Assembly: GCF_902459535.1 (NCBI RefSeq)
Contig: NZ_LR699553.1
Span: 1,860,001-1,924,000 of the forward strand
Source: Paraburkholderia dioscoreae
GTDB lineage: Bacteria; Pseudomonadota; Gammaproteobacteria; Burkholderiales; Burkholderiaceae
Direction of reading: 5' to 3'
DNA length: 64,000 bases
In this document: in pieces, positions 26,895 to 36,033 of the stretch
How positions within the stretch are numbered: position 1 is the stretch's first letter
Layout: each line of letters starts with the position of its first letter
Notes under the pieces: model-generated
What the model saw: only the letters and a program-made list of their open reading frames with translations
The model's database searches: none
Told to the model about the DNA's origin: nothing
Made by a program: the position numbers and the translations under genes

Positions 26895-27614
26895 ATGGAA
26901 CAGGCAAACAAAGATCGATCGCTCGTGAGCAAAGTCATGGATGGACTGGTCACGGGCATCGTCGAAGAGAAATACGGCGCCATACTGCCACCGCAGGATG
27001 TGCTGTCCAAGGAGTTCGATGTCAGCCGCACCGTCATGCGCGAGGCGCTGTCGATGCTGCTCGCGCGCGACATGCTGGACGTGCGGCCCAAAATCGGCAC
27101 GCGCATCCGGCCGATGAGCGATTGGCGCATGATCGACGAGGACGTCGTGAACTGGCGTTTTCGCGCGAAACCCGATCCGCTGTTTCTGCGCGACGTGATC
27201 GAGTTTCGCATCCTGATCGAGCCGCGCGCTTCGGCGCAGGCGGCCGCGCGCGGCAGCGCGGCGGATATCGCGGCGATTCGCGAGGCGTTCGAGGCATTCC
27301 GCGCGATCCGCCCCGGCGAGCCGGGCTATCAGGAAGCGGATGAACTGTTCCACGCCCGCATCGTGGTCGCGAGCGGCAACCAGTTCTTCAAGCAGATGGC
27401 CGCGATCATTCGCGGTGCGCTTTCGACCGTCAACCCCATCGTCACCGACCGTGACGGACTGTGGGAAACGGCGGTCAATTCACACCAGCGCGTGGTGGAC
27501 GCGATCGAGCGGCATGATCCGAAAGAAGCGGAAATCGCCTCGCTCGCCATGATCGATTACACCGCGGAAGAAGTCGGCAGCCAGTTTTCGGCGGAACCGC
27601 CGGCACGCGGCTGA
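26895..27614 (+). CDS. FadR-type GntR transcriptional regulator
   Basis: A 239-residue regulator with an N-terminal winged helix (LPPQDVLSKEFDVSRTVMREALSML) and a C-terminal all-helical FCD ligand domain (FRILIEPRASAQAAARG, then DELFHARIVVASGN and NSHQRVVDAIERHDPKEAE). FCD domains bind small carboxylates or sugar acids, often with a metal held by Asp/His residues such as those in ADELFHARI and NSHQRV. GGGGAG precedes the ATG. Next to it is a Gfo/Idh oxidoreductase, a possible target. Ligand unknown. Confidence 0.92.
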   Translation: MEQANKDRSLVSKVMDGLVTGIVEEKYGAILPPQDVLSKEFDVSRTVMREALSMLLARDMLDVRPKIGTRIRPMSDWRMIDEDVVNWRFRAKPDPLFLRDVIEFRILIEPRASAQAAARGSAADIAAIREAFEAFRAIRPGEPGYQEADELFHARIVVASGNQFFKQMAAIIRGALSTVNPIVTDRDGLWETAVNSHQRVVDAIERHDPKEAEIASLAMIDYTAEEVGSQFSAEPPARG

Positions 27615-27760
27615 GCGTGGCCGCTGCGGCGGCACGGCGGCTCGCCGATTGTTCCTCGTGAGACTGTGCAGCACGAAGGGCGCGAGTTCAGGCCCACGCG
27701 GGAGCGTGCGGCATGCGCGACAATAGCGCCTGTTCTGAACTGCATGGACTCGAAGGAACG

Positions 27761-28759
27761 ATGACAATCGCAACACAGGAAGTCCCCGCGGACGGCACGA
27801 TCCGCTGGGGCATCGTCGGGACGGGCCGCATTGCCCGTCGTTTTGCTCAGGGTCTCGCTCACGTGCCGCAGGCGCGACTGACCGCGCTGTGGTCACGCCG
27901 CGCGGAACCCGCCGGCGCTTTCGCCGAAGAGTTCGGCGGCGAGGTTTGCGCAAGTTTCGACGCGCTGCTCGCGAGCGGTATCCACGCGCTCTATATCGCC
28001 ACCGTCCAGGACAGTCACGCGGGCTATGCGATCGCCGCGTTGCAGGCCGGGCTGCACGTACTGTGCGAAAAACCCGCCACCATCAATCAGCCGCAACTCC
28101 AGCGCGTGCTCGACGCCGCGCGTGCCGCGCAGCGGCTCTTCATGGAAGCCATGAAGCCGCCGTTCTATCCGCTCTACAGAAAGTTGCGCGCGCATCTGGA
28201 CGCCGATCCGATTGGCGCGGTGGGGCTGGTGCGGGCCGGTTGTTCGGTGCCGGGCGTGCCGGACGATCATCCTTCGCTGTCGTTCGGGCATGCGGGCGGT
28301 GCGCTGCTCGACATCGGCATCTATGAAATGTTTCTCGCCGTCGACTGGCTGGGTGCGCCGCGCGAAGTGCAGACGCTCGGGCGGCTCGGCGCGACCGGCG
28401 TCGATACGTTCGCCAGCCTGAACAGCCAGCATGAGGGCGGCATCGCCCAACTGTTCTGCGGACTCGATCTGCACGGCAAAGGTGATGCGCTGCTGATGGC
28501 GACAGGCGGCCACGTCACGATTCACGAGCCGTGGTGGAACCCGTCGCGCGCAACGATCCGGTATGCCGGCGGACGTGTGATCGAACTCGATGAACCGTTC
28601 GAAGGCGGGGGCCTGAACTACGAGACCGCGCACTTCTGCGAGTTGATCCGGGCGGGGCAGGTGGAGAGTCCGGTGATGCCGCACAGCAAGTCGTTGCAGA
28701 TGATCGCAATGGCCGACGCGGCGCGTGCGGCGCTTGGGTTGAAGTTCGCGGGCGAATGA
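27761..28759 (+). CDS. Gfo/Idh/MocA family oxidoreductase
   Basis: A 332-residue NAD(P)-dependent oxidoreductase. The Rossmann domain starts RWGIVGTGRIARRFAQGL, and the conserved catalytic region is VLCEKPATINQPQ. The C-terminal alpha/beta domain follows. AAGGA lies just before the ATG at 27761, which is preferred over the longer frame. The family oxidises or reduces sugars, inositols or related diols; the substrate is not predictable. It lies about 150 bases downstream of the GntR regulator on the same strand. Confidence 0.9.
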   Translation: MTIATQEVPADGTIRWGIVGTGRIARRFAQGLAHVPQARLTALWSRRAEPAGAFAEEFGGEVCASFDALLASGIHALYIATVQDSHAGYAIAALQAGLHVLCEKPATINQPQLQRVLDAARAAQRLFMEAMKPPFYPLYRKLRAHLDADPIGAVGLVRAGCSVPGVPDDHPSLSFGHAGGALLDIGIYEMFLAVDWLGAPREVQTLGRLGATGVDTFASLNSQHEGGIAQLFCGLDLHGKGDALLMATGGHVTIHEPWWNPSRATIRYAGGRVIELDEPFEGGGLNYETAHFCELIRAGQVESPVMPHSKSLQMIAMADAARAALGLKFAGE

Positions 28760-28999
28760 GAGCGCGCCGAGCGTTCGTCGAGGCGCGCATCTCGTGGGCA
28801 TGCGCGAACCCCGCGCGCGTCTGACGAGACGCGCAAGCCGGTGCTGCTGCCGTGCGATTGCGCGAAGCTGCTATGCCGATTCGCCGCCGACGTTCGCCGT
28901 TGCTGCCGGCGGCGGTGGTACGATTTGCGCGGGCATGCTGCGAGAGAAAACGCCGCACATGCCACTGCTTTCGAATCCCTTCCAATGGAGCCGCCTGCC

Positions 29000-29701
29000 A
29001 TGCGCATGCTCGGAAAACTCTGGCGCGACAACAAGAGCCTCGTCGCGTTCCTCTTCCTGATGGTGCTGTTTCGCAGTGCCGTGGCCGACTGGAACGTCGT
29101 GCCGAGCGGCTCGATGCTGCCGACCATCCGTGAAGGCGACCGGATTTTCGTCGACAAGATGGCCTACGATCTGCGCGTGCCGCTTACGCATATCGCCATC
29201 GCGCATCTGCACGATCCGCAGCGCGGCGATATCGTGACGATCGATTCTTCGGCCGCGCATGAATTGATCGTCAAGCGTCTGATCGGTTTGCCCGGCGACA
29301 GCGTGGCGATGCGCGAGAACGTGTTGTACGTGAACGGCGTACGCGCCGATTACCAGCCGCTGAAATTCAAGCCGCTGCCCGGCGACGCGAGCTCACCCGG
29401 CGATTATCTGACCGAGCGCTTCGATGGCGTCGCGCATATCGTGCGGCTCGCGCCGCAAGCGCCAAGTCCGCGCGATTCGTTCGGGCCGGTGATCGTGCCG
29501 CCCGGCGAGTATCTGATGCTCGGCGACAATCGTGACGACAGCGCCGATTCGCGTTACTTCGGTTTCTTTTCGCGCAAGGAGCTGATGGGGCGCACGCGTC
29601 GCGTCGCGTATTCGCTCGACCCGGATCATTACTACGCGCCGCGCTTCGAGCGCTTCGGCGCGCGGCTCGATAGTTCGGCGTCGGCGGTCGCGAGCCGCTA
29701 A
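29000..29701 (+). CDS. lepB: Signal peptidase I
   Basis: A 233-residue type I signal peptidase that removes signal peptides at the outer face of the inner membrane. It has one membrane segment (about 13-28), box B with the catalytic serine (S38 in VPSGSML), box D with the catalytic lysine (K92 in IVKRLIGLPGD), and box E GDNRDDSADSR. E. coli LepB is longer and has two membrane segments; this short form, with one, is probably a second signal peptidase in the genome. The start at 29000 has GGAG ten bases upstream; an in-frame ATG at 28985 is an alternative. Confidence 0.93.
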   Translation: MRMLGKLWRDNKSLVAFLFLMVLFRSAVADWNVVPSGSMLPTIREGDRIFVDKMAYDLRVPLTHIAIAHLHDPQRGDIVTIDSSAAHELIVKRLIGLPGDSVAMRENVLYVNGVRADYQPLKFKPLPGDASSPGDYLTERFDGVAHIVRLAPQAPSPRDSFGPVIVPPGEYLMLGDNRDDSADSRYFGFFSRKELMGRTRRVAYSLDPDHYYAPRFERFGARLDSSASAVASR

Positions 29702-29720
29702 AGCGGGCGCGGCCGGGCGT

Positions 29721-30380
29721 TCAGTGGCGCGACGGCAGCGCGAGGCGCCGTTCGTACCAGCGCTGCACGCTTTCGAGCATCTGGCACAGCACCCAGTAGA
29801 CCGCGGCCGCGGCGAGATAGAGCGGCAGCGGCTGATAGGTCGAGGCGATGATTTCCTGCGCGCTGCGCAGCAGTTCGGTCACGGTAATCACCGACACCAG
29901 CGAGGTGTCCTTGATGAGGCTGATCAGACTGTTCGACAGACTCGGCACGGCAATGCGCAACGCCTGCGGTGCGATCACATAGCGCAGCGTCTGGCGGCGC
30001 GAGAGGCCGAGACTATAGGCGGCGAGCCACTGACCCTGGTGAATCCCCAGAATCGCGCCGCGCATGCTCTCGGACAGATACGCCGCGACGTTCGCCGACA
30101 ACGCAATCACGCCGGCCGGCGTGGGGTCGAGTGAAATGCCGAAGCTCGGCAGGCCGTAATAGATCACGAAGATCTGCACCAGCAGCGGCGTGCCGCGCAT
30201 CACGCTCACGTAAATGCGTGCGATCCAGTTCAGCGCGCGGCTGTGGCTCACACCCATCAACGCGAGCACGGCGCCGGCGATCAGGCCGAAGATCATCGAC
30301 AGAACCGCGAACTTGATCGTCAGGACGGCGCCCTGTGCGAGCACGGGCAGCGATTCAACGAGCAGGGAAGTGGTGGACAT
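29721..30380 (-). CDS. Amino-acid ABC transporter permease (HisM/GlnP type)
   Basis: A 219-residue inner-membrane permease of the polar amino acid family, with five hydrophobic segments. Its N-terminal region TTSLLVESLPVLAQGAVLTIKF and the EAA loop, with the segment AAYSLGLSRRQTLRYVIAPQA, are typical. It lies downstream of a periplasmic binding protein on the same strand. The ATPase subunit expected for such a system is not beside it. Substrate likely a polar amino acid or cystine; unresolved. Confidence 0.92.
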   Translation of the reverse strand: MSTTSLLVESLPVLAQGAVLTIKFAVLSMIFGLIAGAVLALMGVSHSRALNWIARIYVSVMRGTPLLVQIFVIYYGLPSFGISLDPTPAGVIALSANVAAYLSESMRGAILGIHQGQWLAAYSLGLSRRQTLRYVIAPQALRIAVPSLSNSLISLIKDTSLVSVITVTELLRSAQEIIASTYQPLPLYLAAAAVYWVLCQMLESVQRWYERRLALPSRH

Positions 30381-30492
30381 GAGCTGAACGGTGGTCGGGT
30401 TGGCGCGCAAACGCGCACATCATGAAGTTTGCTGCAGAAGCGCGAAGGGCGGCATCGCCGACGATGCCGCCCTCCGTTCCAGCCAGCGCGTC

Positions 30493-31287
30493 TTATTTGA
30501 TCGGCTTGCTGACGTCGATACCGAACCACTTGTCCGAGATCTTCGAGAACGTGCCGTCCGCTTCGAGTTGGGTCATCGCGTCGTCGATCGCCTTGGCGAA
30601 CTTTGGGTTGCCCTTCCTGAACGGAATGCCGGAAGGGTTGCCCGCGCCGACGTTCGCACCGGTGCGCAGCGGCAGCGGCGAGTTCTTCATCAGGTAGGCG
30701 AGCATCAGGCGGTCGTTGAGCGCCGCGTCCAGACGCCCGGCGGCCAGATCGCGCAGGTATTCGGGCGCGCCCGGATAGGTCTTCACGTCGATGCCCGGCA
30801 CCGACTTCGCCATGTCCATGTAGTTCGTGCCCAGACCGACGCCGAGCTTCTTGCCCTTCAGATCCTCGAGCGATTTGAACTGGCGCGTGTCGTCCTTACG
30901 CTGGATCAGTTGCGCGGCCGAGTACGTGTAGGCCGGCGAGAAATCGAGCGCCTGCTTGCGCGCGTCGGTAATGCCCACCTGGTTGACGATCACGTCGAAC
31001 TTGCCCGCCTGCAGGCCGGCGATGATGCCGCTCCACTCGGTCGTGACGAATTCCGGCTTCACGCCGAGCTTGGCCGCCACGGCTTTGGCGATGTCGACGT
31101 CGTAGCCGACCAGTTCACCCGAAGGCGCTTTCGAATTGAACGGCGGGAAGGTGCCTTCGAGACCGATACGCAGCGTGCCGCGCTGCTTGACCTGGTCGAG
31201 CAGGTCGTCGGCATGCGCGGTGACGGCGGTGAACGACGCGCCGATCAGACCGGCGACCAGAATCTTTTTCAGCAAACCAAATTTCAT
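30493..31287 (-). CDS. Polar amino acid ABC transporter substrate-binding protein
   Basis: A 264-residue periplasmic binding protein with a Sec signal peptide (about residues 1-24, LLKKILVAGLIGASFTAVTAHA) and the family signature GELVGYDVDIAKAVAAKLG. It resembles the cystine/polar amino acid group (FliY/TcyJ). The ATG at 31287 with AAGGA upstream is preferred to longer in-frame starts. It precedes its permease by about 110 bases, which is long for one operon but with nothing else between. Confidence 0.92.
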   Translation of the reverse strand: MKFGLLKKILVAGLIGASFTAVTAHADDLLDQVKQRGTLRIGLEGTFPPFNSKAPSGELVGYDVDIAKAVAAKLGVKPEFVTTEWSGIIAGLQAGKFDVIVNQVGITDARKQALDFSPAYTYSAAQLIQRKDDTRQFKSLEDLKGKKLGVGLGTNYMDMAKSVPGIDVKTYPGAPEYLRDLAAGRLDAALNDRLMLAYLMKNSPLPLRTGANVGAGNPSGIPFRKGNPKFAKAIDDAMTQLEADGTFSKISDKWFGIDVSKPIK

Positions 31288-31423
31288 CGAGTTCCTTTTT
31301 TGTTCGTCTGGCGTTTTAACAGACGAAAGCATAACAAAGCAGACTATCGAAACCAAAATACCGTTTGTTTATGTCTATATTACGGGCGCCGCACAGGCTG
31401 GCGGGCCGCTTCGCGGGCTGCGC

Positions 31424-32485
31424 CTAGCGCAACGCCTGAACGCATTCGGCGACCAGCGCCGGTCCGCAGTAGATGAAGCCGGTATAGAGCTGCACCAGCG
31501 ACGCGCCGGCCGCCATCTTGGCGCGCGCGTCCTCGCCCGAGAAAACCCCGCCGACGCCGATGATCGGCACCGTTTCGCCGACTTCCGCGCGCAGCTTGCG
31601 GATCACTGCGTTCGACGCGTCGAACACCGGCTTGCCCGACAGGCCGCCGGCTTCGTCGCCGTATGGCATGCCGGCGACGGCGGTGCGCGAGAGCGTGGTG
31701 TTGGTGGCGATCACGCCTTCGAAGCGATGGCGCAGCAGCGTGTCCGCGATCGATTTGATCTGTTCGTCGTCGAGGTCCGGCGCGATCTTCAGCGCGAGCG
31801 GCACCAGCTTGCCGTGCATGTCGGCCAGACGCTGCTGCTTGTCCTTGAGCGCCGCGAGCAGCGCGTCGAGTTCGCCCGCGCCCTGCAACTGGCGCAGATT
31901 CTTCGTATTCGGCGACGAGATGTTGACCGTCACGTAGCTGGCGAACGGATACACGCGGTCGAGGCAGTACAGGTAGTCTTCGGCGGCGCGCTCGATCGGC
32001 GTGTCGGCGTTCTTGCCGATGTTCAGACCGAGAATGCCGCGATAGCGCGCGGCCTGCACGTTCTTCACGAACTGGTCGACGCCCGCGTTGTTGAAGCCCA
32101 TGCGGTTGATCACGGCGTTCGCCTGCGGCAGACGGAACATGCGCGGGCGCGGATTGCCCGGCTGCGCGCGCGGCGTCACCGTGCCGACTTCGATAAAGCC
32201 GAAGCCGAGCGCGGCGAGACCGTCGATGCATGCGCCGTCCTTGTCGAGCCCCGCGGCGAGCCCCACCGGATTGCGGAACGTCAGCCCCATTACGGTGCGC
32301 GGCGCATCCGGCACGCGCGGCGCGAGCGCGCCGGCGAGGCCGGTGCGGCCGGCGGCGCCGAGAATACGCAAGGTCAGGTGGTGGGCGTCTTCCGCGTCCA
32401 TGCGAAAGAGTTGGGCGCGTACGAGCGGGTAGAGGGAACTGAACACGGGACGAAGCCGGGCGGCCGGAAAATGGGAACCCGCCAT
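31424..32485 (-). CDS. pyrD: Dihydroorotate dehydrogenase (quinone)
   Basis: A class 2 dihydroorotate dehydrogenase that oxidises dihydroorotate to orotate with FMN and passes electrons to ubiquinone; it is inner-membrane bound. An N-terminal amphipathic segment (SLYPLVRAQLFRMDAEDAHH) precedes the barrel with NPVGLAAGLDKDGACIDGL, the active-site region VNISSPNTKNLR, and IGVGGVFSGEDARAK. Class 2 enzymes use a catalytic serine near this SSPNT. The start is uncertain: ATG at 32485 gives 353 residues, while a GTG giving VFSSLYP would be closer to the usual length. It is the last gene of the aat-bpt-pyrD cluster. Confidence 0.95.
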   Translation of the reverse strand: MAGSHFPAARLRPVFSSLYPLVRAQLFRMDAEDAHHLTLRILGAAGRTGLAGALAPRVPDAPRTVMGLTFRNPVGLAAGLDKDGACIDGLAALGFGFIEVGTVTPRAQPGNPRPRMFRLPQANAVINRMGFNNAGVDQFVKNVQAARYRGILGLNIGKNADTPIERAAEDYLYCLDRVYPFASYVTVNISSPNTKNLRQLQGAGELDALLAALKDKQQRLADMHGKLVPLALKIAPDLDDEQIKSIADTLLRHRFEGVIATNTTLSRTAVAGMPYGDEAGGLSGKPVFDASNAVIRKLRAEVGETVPIIGVGGVFSGEDARAKMAAGASLVQLYTGFIYCGPALVAECVQALR

Positions 32486-32572
32486 TTTACCGGCTTTAAG
32501 GCATGACTTTGACGCATTGATGAAGCCGACTCGCTGGACCGGGCGGCGACCGGCCAGGTGAGCTACGATGAG

Positions 32573-33412
32573 CTACGGCTTGAACGGCGGACGTTTGCCG
32601 TGAATCGCCAGATCGACCGGCGGCAGATCCAGGCCGGTGGGGTCGAGCACACGCCAGGCGCCGTCGATCAAGCCCTCTAGCGGGTGGAAATTCGCCTTGT
32701 ACGCCATTTTCGGACTCTCGCGAATCCAGTAGCCGAGGTACACGTAGGGCAGCTTCAGGCTGCGCGCCTGCTCGATCTGCCAATAGATGTTGTAGGTGCC
32801 GAAGCTCGTGTGTGGCAGCCCCGGCTCGAAAAACGTGTACACCGACGAGAGCCCGTCGCCGAGAATATCGATCATGCTGATCATGCGCAGAATGCCGGGC
32901 GCATCCGGCCGCTCCGGCTGTTCTGGCCACTCGCGCGGCGGCTCGCGGAATTCGACCAGCCGCGAGTTGATCCGGCTCTGCAGCAGGAACTGCTCGTACT
33001 GGTCGCGGCTGTCGCGGTCCATGCCGCCGCCCGCGTGCCGCGCCGACTGATAGCGCATGTAAAGCGCATAGTGTTCTTCGTCGTAATGGAGCGGCGCGAC
33101 GGTCGCGATCAGTTCGCCGTGTTTCTTCCAGACGCGGCGCTGCGTGCGGTTCGGCTCGAACCGGTCGACAGGTACACGCACCGGCACGCAGGCGCGGCAG
33201 CCATCGCAATACGGCCGGTAGGTGAACACGCCCGAGCGCCGGAAGCCGGCCTTGACGAGGTCGGTGTAGACGTCGGAGTTGATCAGATGACTGGGGGTGG
33301 CGACTTGCGAACGCGCGATGCGCCCGTCCAGATAACTGCAGGGATAGGGCGCCGTTGCATAAAATTGCAGCGCCGAAAGCGGGGAAAGAGGCAGCTCGTT
33401 GGGATGAGTCAC
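32573..33412 (-). CDS. bpt: Aspartate/glutamate leucyltransferase
   Basis: A 279-residue GNAT-fold leucyl- or arginyl-tRNA-protein transferase of the ATE/Bpt family, which tags proteins with N-terminal acidic residues for ClpS/ClpAP degradation. Near the start is CSYLDGRIARSQVATP, with the metal-binding-like CDGCRACVPVRVPVDRF. The conserved acceptor region IYWQIEQARSLKLPYVYLGYWI follows. A GTG start at 33412 (THPNELPL) is chosen by analogy to Burkholderia homologues and a GAGAG upstream. The frame is open further upstream but that part is out of frame with aat. Neighbours are aat and pyrD. Confidence 0.93.
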   Translation of the reverse strand: MTHPNELPLSPLSALQFYATAPYPCSYLDGRIARSQVATPSHLINSDVYTDLVKAGFRRSGVFTYRPYCDGCRACVPVRVPVDRFEPNRTQRRVWKKHGELIATVAPLHYDEEHYALYMRYQSARHAGGGMDRDSRDQYEQFLLQSRINSRLVEFREPPREWPEQPERPDAPGILRMISMIDILGDGLSSVYTFFEPGLPHTSFGTYNIYWQIEQARSLKLPYVYLGYWIRESPKMAYKANFHPLEGLIDGAWRVLDPTGLDLPPVDLAIHGKRPPFKP

Positions 33413-33528
33413 GTTGGCAGCTCTCGAAGCGTCTCTGGTAATGCAAACCCGGCGCCTTGCGGTCGACGACCCGCGGCTAGTGACCCGCGGCTCGGTGGGC
33501 GGCGGGTCCGGATTCGGCCTGATTCTTC

Positions 33529-34266
33529 CTACGCCGCCGGCGCGACGATCTCGAGCAGCACGGTCTTGTCGAAGAGCCAGGGAATAGGCGGCGCCTCGAC
33601 CGACGCGCGAACATGCGCGATGAACGCCTTGCGCGCTATCTCGCGACCGCCCAGCGACGCCAGATGCGACGTGTTCTGCTGGCAGTCTATCATTTCTATT
33701 TCGTGACGGCGCAAGTGTCCGACGAGCGCGGCCAGCGCCATTTTCGACGCGTCCGTGACCTCCGCGAACATGGATTCGCCGAAGAACATCTTGCCGAACG
33801 ACACGCCGTACAAACCGCCCACGCGCCTGCCTTCGAACCAGGTTTCGATGCTGTGCGCGTCGCCCACACGATGCAGCGACGAGTACGCCTCGACCACGTC
33901 GGCGGTGATCCACGTGCCGCGCTGTCCACGTCGCGGCGCCTGCGCGCAGGCGCGCATCACGGCGGCGAAATCATGGTCGACGCGGATTTCCCACGCGTCG
34001 TCGCGCAGCACGCGCCGGAGCGTTTTGCGCAGCGACGGCGACACTTTGAATTCGGCGGGGCGCAGGATCATGCGCGGGTCGGGACTCCACCACAACACCG
34101 GCTGGCCGTCCGAATACCACGGGAAGATGCCGCGCCGATAGGCGTCGATCAGGCGCGACGTCAGCAGATCGCCGCTGGCGGCGAGCAGGCCCGGCGCGCC
34201 ACTGTTCGCGCCGAGCGCGCGCTCGACGGGAGGAAACGGATCGTCGGGTCCGAGCCAGGGAACCAT
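33529..34266 (-). CDS. aat: Leucyl/phenylalanyl-tRNA-protein transferase
   Basis: A 245-residue cytoplasmic enzyme that attaches Leu or Phe to N-terminal Lys or Arg, marking proteins for ClpS/ClpAP. The signature FPWYSDGQPVLWWSPDPRM, the YSSLHRVGDAHSIETW region and FGKMFFGESMF are all intact. Length fits the family (about 230-250). It lies ten bases downstream of the NUDIX gene and 116 bases upstream of bpt, so both aminoacyl-transferases of the N-degron pathway are neighbours here. Confidence 0.96.
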   Translation of the reverse strand: MVPWLGPDDPFPPVERALGANSGAPGLLAASGDLLTSRLIDAYRRGIFPWYSDGQPVLWWSPDPRMILRPAEFKVSPSLRKTLRRVLRDDAWEIRVDHDFAAVMRACAQAPRRGQRGTWITADVVEAYSSLHRVGDAHSIETWFEGRRVGGLYGVSFGKMFFGESMFAEVTDASKMALAALVGHLRRHEIEMIDCQQNTSHLASLGGREIARKAFIAHVRASVEAPPIPWLFDKTVLLEIVAPAA

Positions 34267-34275
34267 GCGCGCCGC

Positions 34276-34821
34276 TCAACCTTCGCGCAGCGAGCGGAAG
34301 ATGTCGCCCGTGTGCAGGCCGAAGCTGCCGGCGGCGCGGTCGGCGAAAAAGAAACGCAATGTCTGGCCGACCGTGGGGAAGGCGATTTCGTCCCAGGGCA
34401 CTTCATGTTCTTCGAAGAGTTTTACTTCGAGACTTTCTTCGCCGGCGGCAATGTCGAGATCGAGCAGGCGCGCCATATAGAACAGATGCACCTGATGCAC
34501 GTGCGGCACGTTCAACAGCGAGAAGAGATTTTGCACTTCGACGCGCGCGCCGGCTTCTTCCAGCGTTTCGCGCGATGCCGCCTCGGCGGTTGTCTCACCC
34601 ATTTCCATGAAGCCCGCCGGCAGCGTCCAGTAGCCGTAACGCGGTTCGATCGCGCGACGGCACAGCAGCACCTTGTCGTCCCACACCGGAACGGTGCCGA
34701 CCACGTTGCGCGGATTCTGATAATGCACCGTGCCGCAACTGGCGCATACGAAGCGCTCGCGGTTGTCGCCCGGCGGAATGCTCAGGCTGACGCCGTGGCC
34801 GCAGACAGAACAGAATTTCAT
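34276..34821 (-). CDS. NUDIX hydrolase with N-terminal zinc ribbon
   Basis: A 181-residue NUDIX protein. The N-terminus has a four-Cys zinc ribbon (FCSVCGHG, then FVCASCG), and the NUDIX box is GFMEMGETTAEAASRETLEEAGA with the conserved REx2EExG core. The domain order resembles NudC-type pyrophosphohydrolases, but the protein is shorter, so NADH pyrophosphatase activity is uncertain. It is the first gene of the aat-bpt-pyrD cluster. Confidence 0.92.
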   Translation of the reverse strand: MKFCSVCGHGVSLSIPPGDNRERFVCASCGTVHYQNPRNVVGTVPVWDDKVLLCRRAIEPRYGYWTLPAGFMEMGETTAEAASRETLEEAGARVEVQNLFSLLNVPHVHQVHLFYMARLLDLDIAAGEESLEVKLFEEHEVPWDEIAFPTVGQTLRFFFADRAAGSFGLHTGDIFRSLREG

Positions 34822-35144
34822 AGGAAGGGGGCAGGAAAGGGTGATAGGAGTTTATCACTGGGGCGCGGTTTTACTCAGGCGGGGGAAAGGTGGCGTGCGG
34901 GAGCTGGCGGTGAGTGGGCTTTATGCGAAGGGGTGCGACGGGGACAACAGGCAGAGGAAGGGTATATTTGATTCGGGATGCAGAATATCTTTCGCGCGGG
35001 CGTTGATCCGCGGGCGCGAATGGTGTTGCGGGTAAGGCATATCCTGATATCGCGAACCCCTGATGAGCTCCGGGTACGGAACGGGAAAGACGGACGCAGC
35101 GCGCGGAACTCGCAACCCGTTATGAAAGATTTGGCAAAAGAAAC
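34822..35144. other. Intergenic region before tRNA-fMet
   Basis: About 320 bases between the NUDIX gene start and the tRNA terminator. No coding region with a credible ribosome site; the promoter of the NUDIX operon should lie at its left end. A weak 7-base inverted repeat (34991-34997 with 35014-35020) is not interpretable. Confidence 0.4.
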
Positions 35145-35173
35145 AAAAAAGGCCTGCCGGTTTGGCAAGCCTT
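35145..35173 (-). terminator. Rho-independent terminator of tRNA-fMet
   Basis: AAGGCCTGCC (35149-35158) pairs with GGCAAGCCTT (35164-35173) with one mismatch and a five-base loop. On the minus strand the hairpin is followed by six T residues (35145-35150). It lies about 40 bases downstream of the tRNA 3' end. Confidence 0.8.
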
Positions 35174-35212
35174 GAATGTTGTTTTCGACGTCTTGAGCAT
35201 ACGCGATGCACT

Positions 35213-35289
<77 letters not shown>

Positions 35290-35531
35290 TCCGTCGAAGA
35301 AAAGATTATAGAAGAAAGTGCATGACTATGCAACAGCTAATTAAGAACCGGCTTCAATCCGCCTATCTCGCGGCCGGCGCCGCGATCTCCTCAAAGTCGC
35401 CGCACGCATTGCCCGCGTCGCATGCCGGAAGGCACACGTAAGACGCTGCGCTAGAATTCAGGTTCTCTTCGCGGCGCCGCCGTGTCTGCACGGCGGCGTA
35501 CGCTTCACCTCCTACGTTGCCCCGAACCCTC

Positions 35532-36029
35532 ATGGATATCGCTCACGATCTGCAGGTGATTGCCGCTCAGGAACATGCCCTGGTGTTTCCCCAATTCGAT
35601 CCCGACCGCGCGTGGCAGGTCGGTGCCTATCTGCATGAGGTCGCCAAGGCGCGTGGCATCCCCGCTGCGATCGACGTGCGCACTTTCGGCCAGCCGCTGT
35701 TCTTCAGTCTGCTCGACGGCGCCACACCGGACAACGTCGATTGGGCGCGCCGCAAAGGCAATACGGTCGCGCATTTTCGCCGCAGTTCGTACGCGATCGG
35801 TCTGAAGATGCAGCAGGCCGGCAGCACGCTCGCCGACAAGCACGGCTTGCCCAATACGGAATACGCGTCGCACGGCGGCGCGTTTCCGCTGACGGTGGCG
35901 GGCGCGGGCGTGATCGGTTCGATCACGGTGTCGGGTTTGCCGCAACGCGCCGATCACGAACTGGTGGTGGAAGCGCTGTGCGCGCACCTCGGCCACGACT
36001 ACAGCAAGCTCGCGCTTGCAAAGGCCTGA
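35532..36029 (+). CDS. UPF0303 / heme-degrading domain protein
   Basis: A 165-residue protein of the GlcG/HbpS-like (UPF0303) family. The core reads QPLFFSLLDGATPDNVDWARRKGNTV and ASHGGAFPLTV, then GVIGSITVSGLPQRADHELV. Family members bind haem or are of unknown function. The start at 35532 (MDIAHDL) is preferred over an in-frame earlier codon. It is directly followed by an SMR transporter gene, four bases after its stop. Confidence 0.85.
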   Translation: MDIAHDLQVIAAQEHALVFPQFDPDRAWQVGAYLHEVAKARGIPAAIDVRTFGQPLFFSLLDGATPDNVDWARRKGNTVAHFRRSSYAIGLKMQQAGSTLADKHGLPNTEYASHGGAFPLTVAGAGVIGSITVSGLPQRADHELVVEALCAHLGHDYSKLALAKA

Positions 36030-36033
36030 AGCG

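Noticed and set aside
33413..33913. Open frame continuing upstream of bpt, suggesting an aat-bpt fusion
   Set aside because: The upstream part is out of frame with aat and overlaps it; a GTG start at 33412 gives the normal Bpt length.
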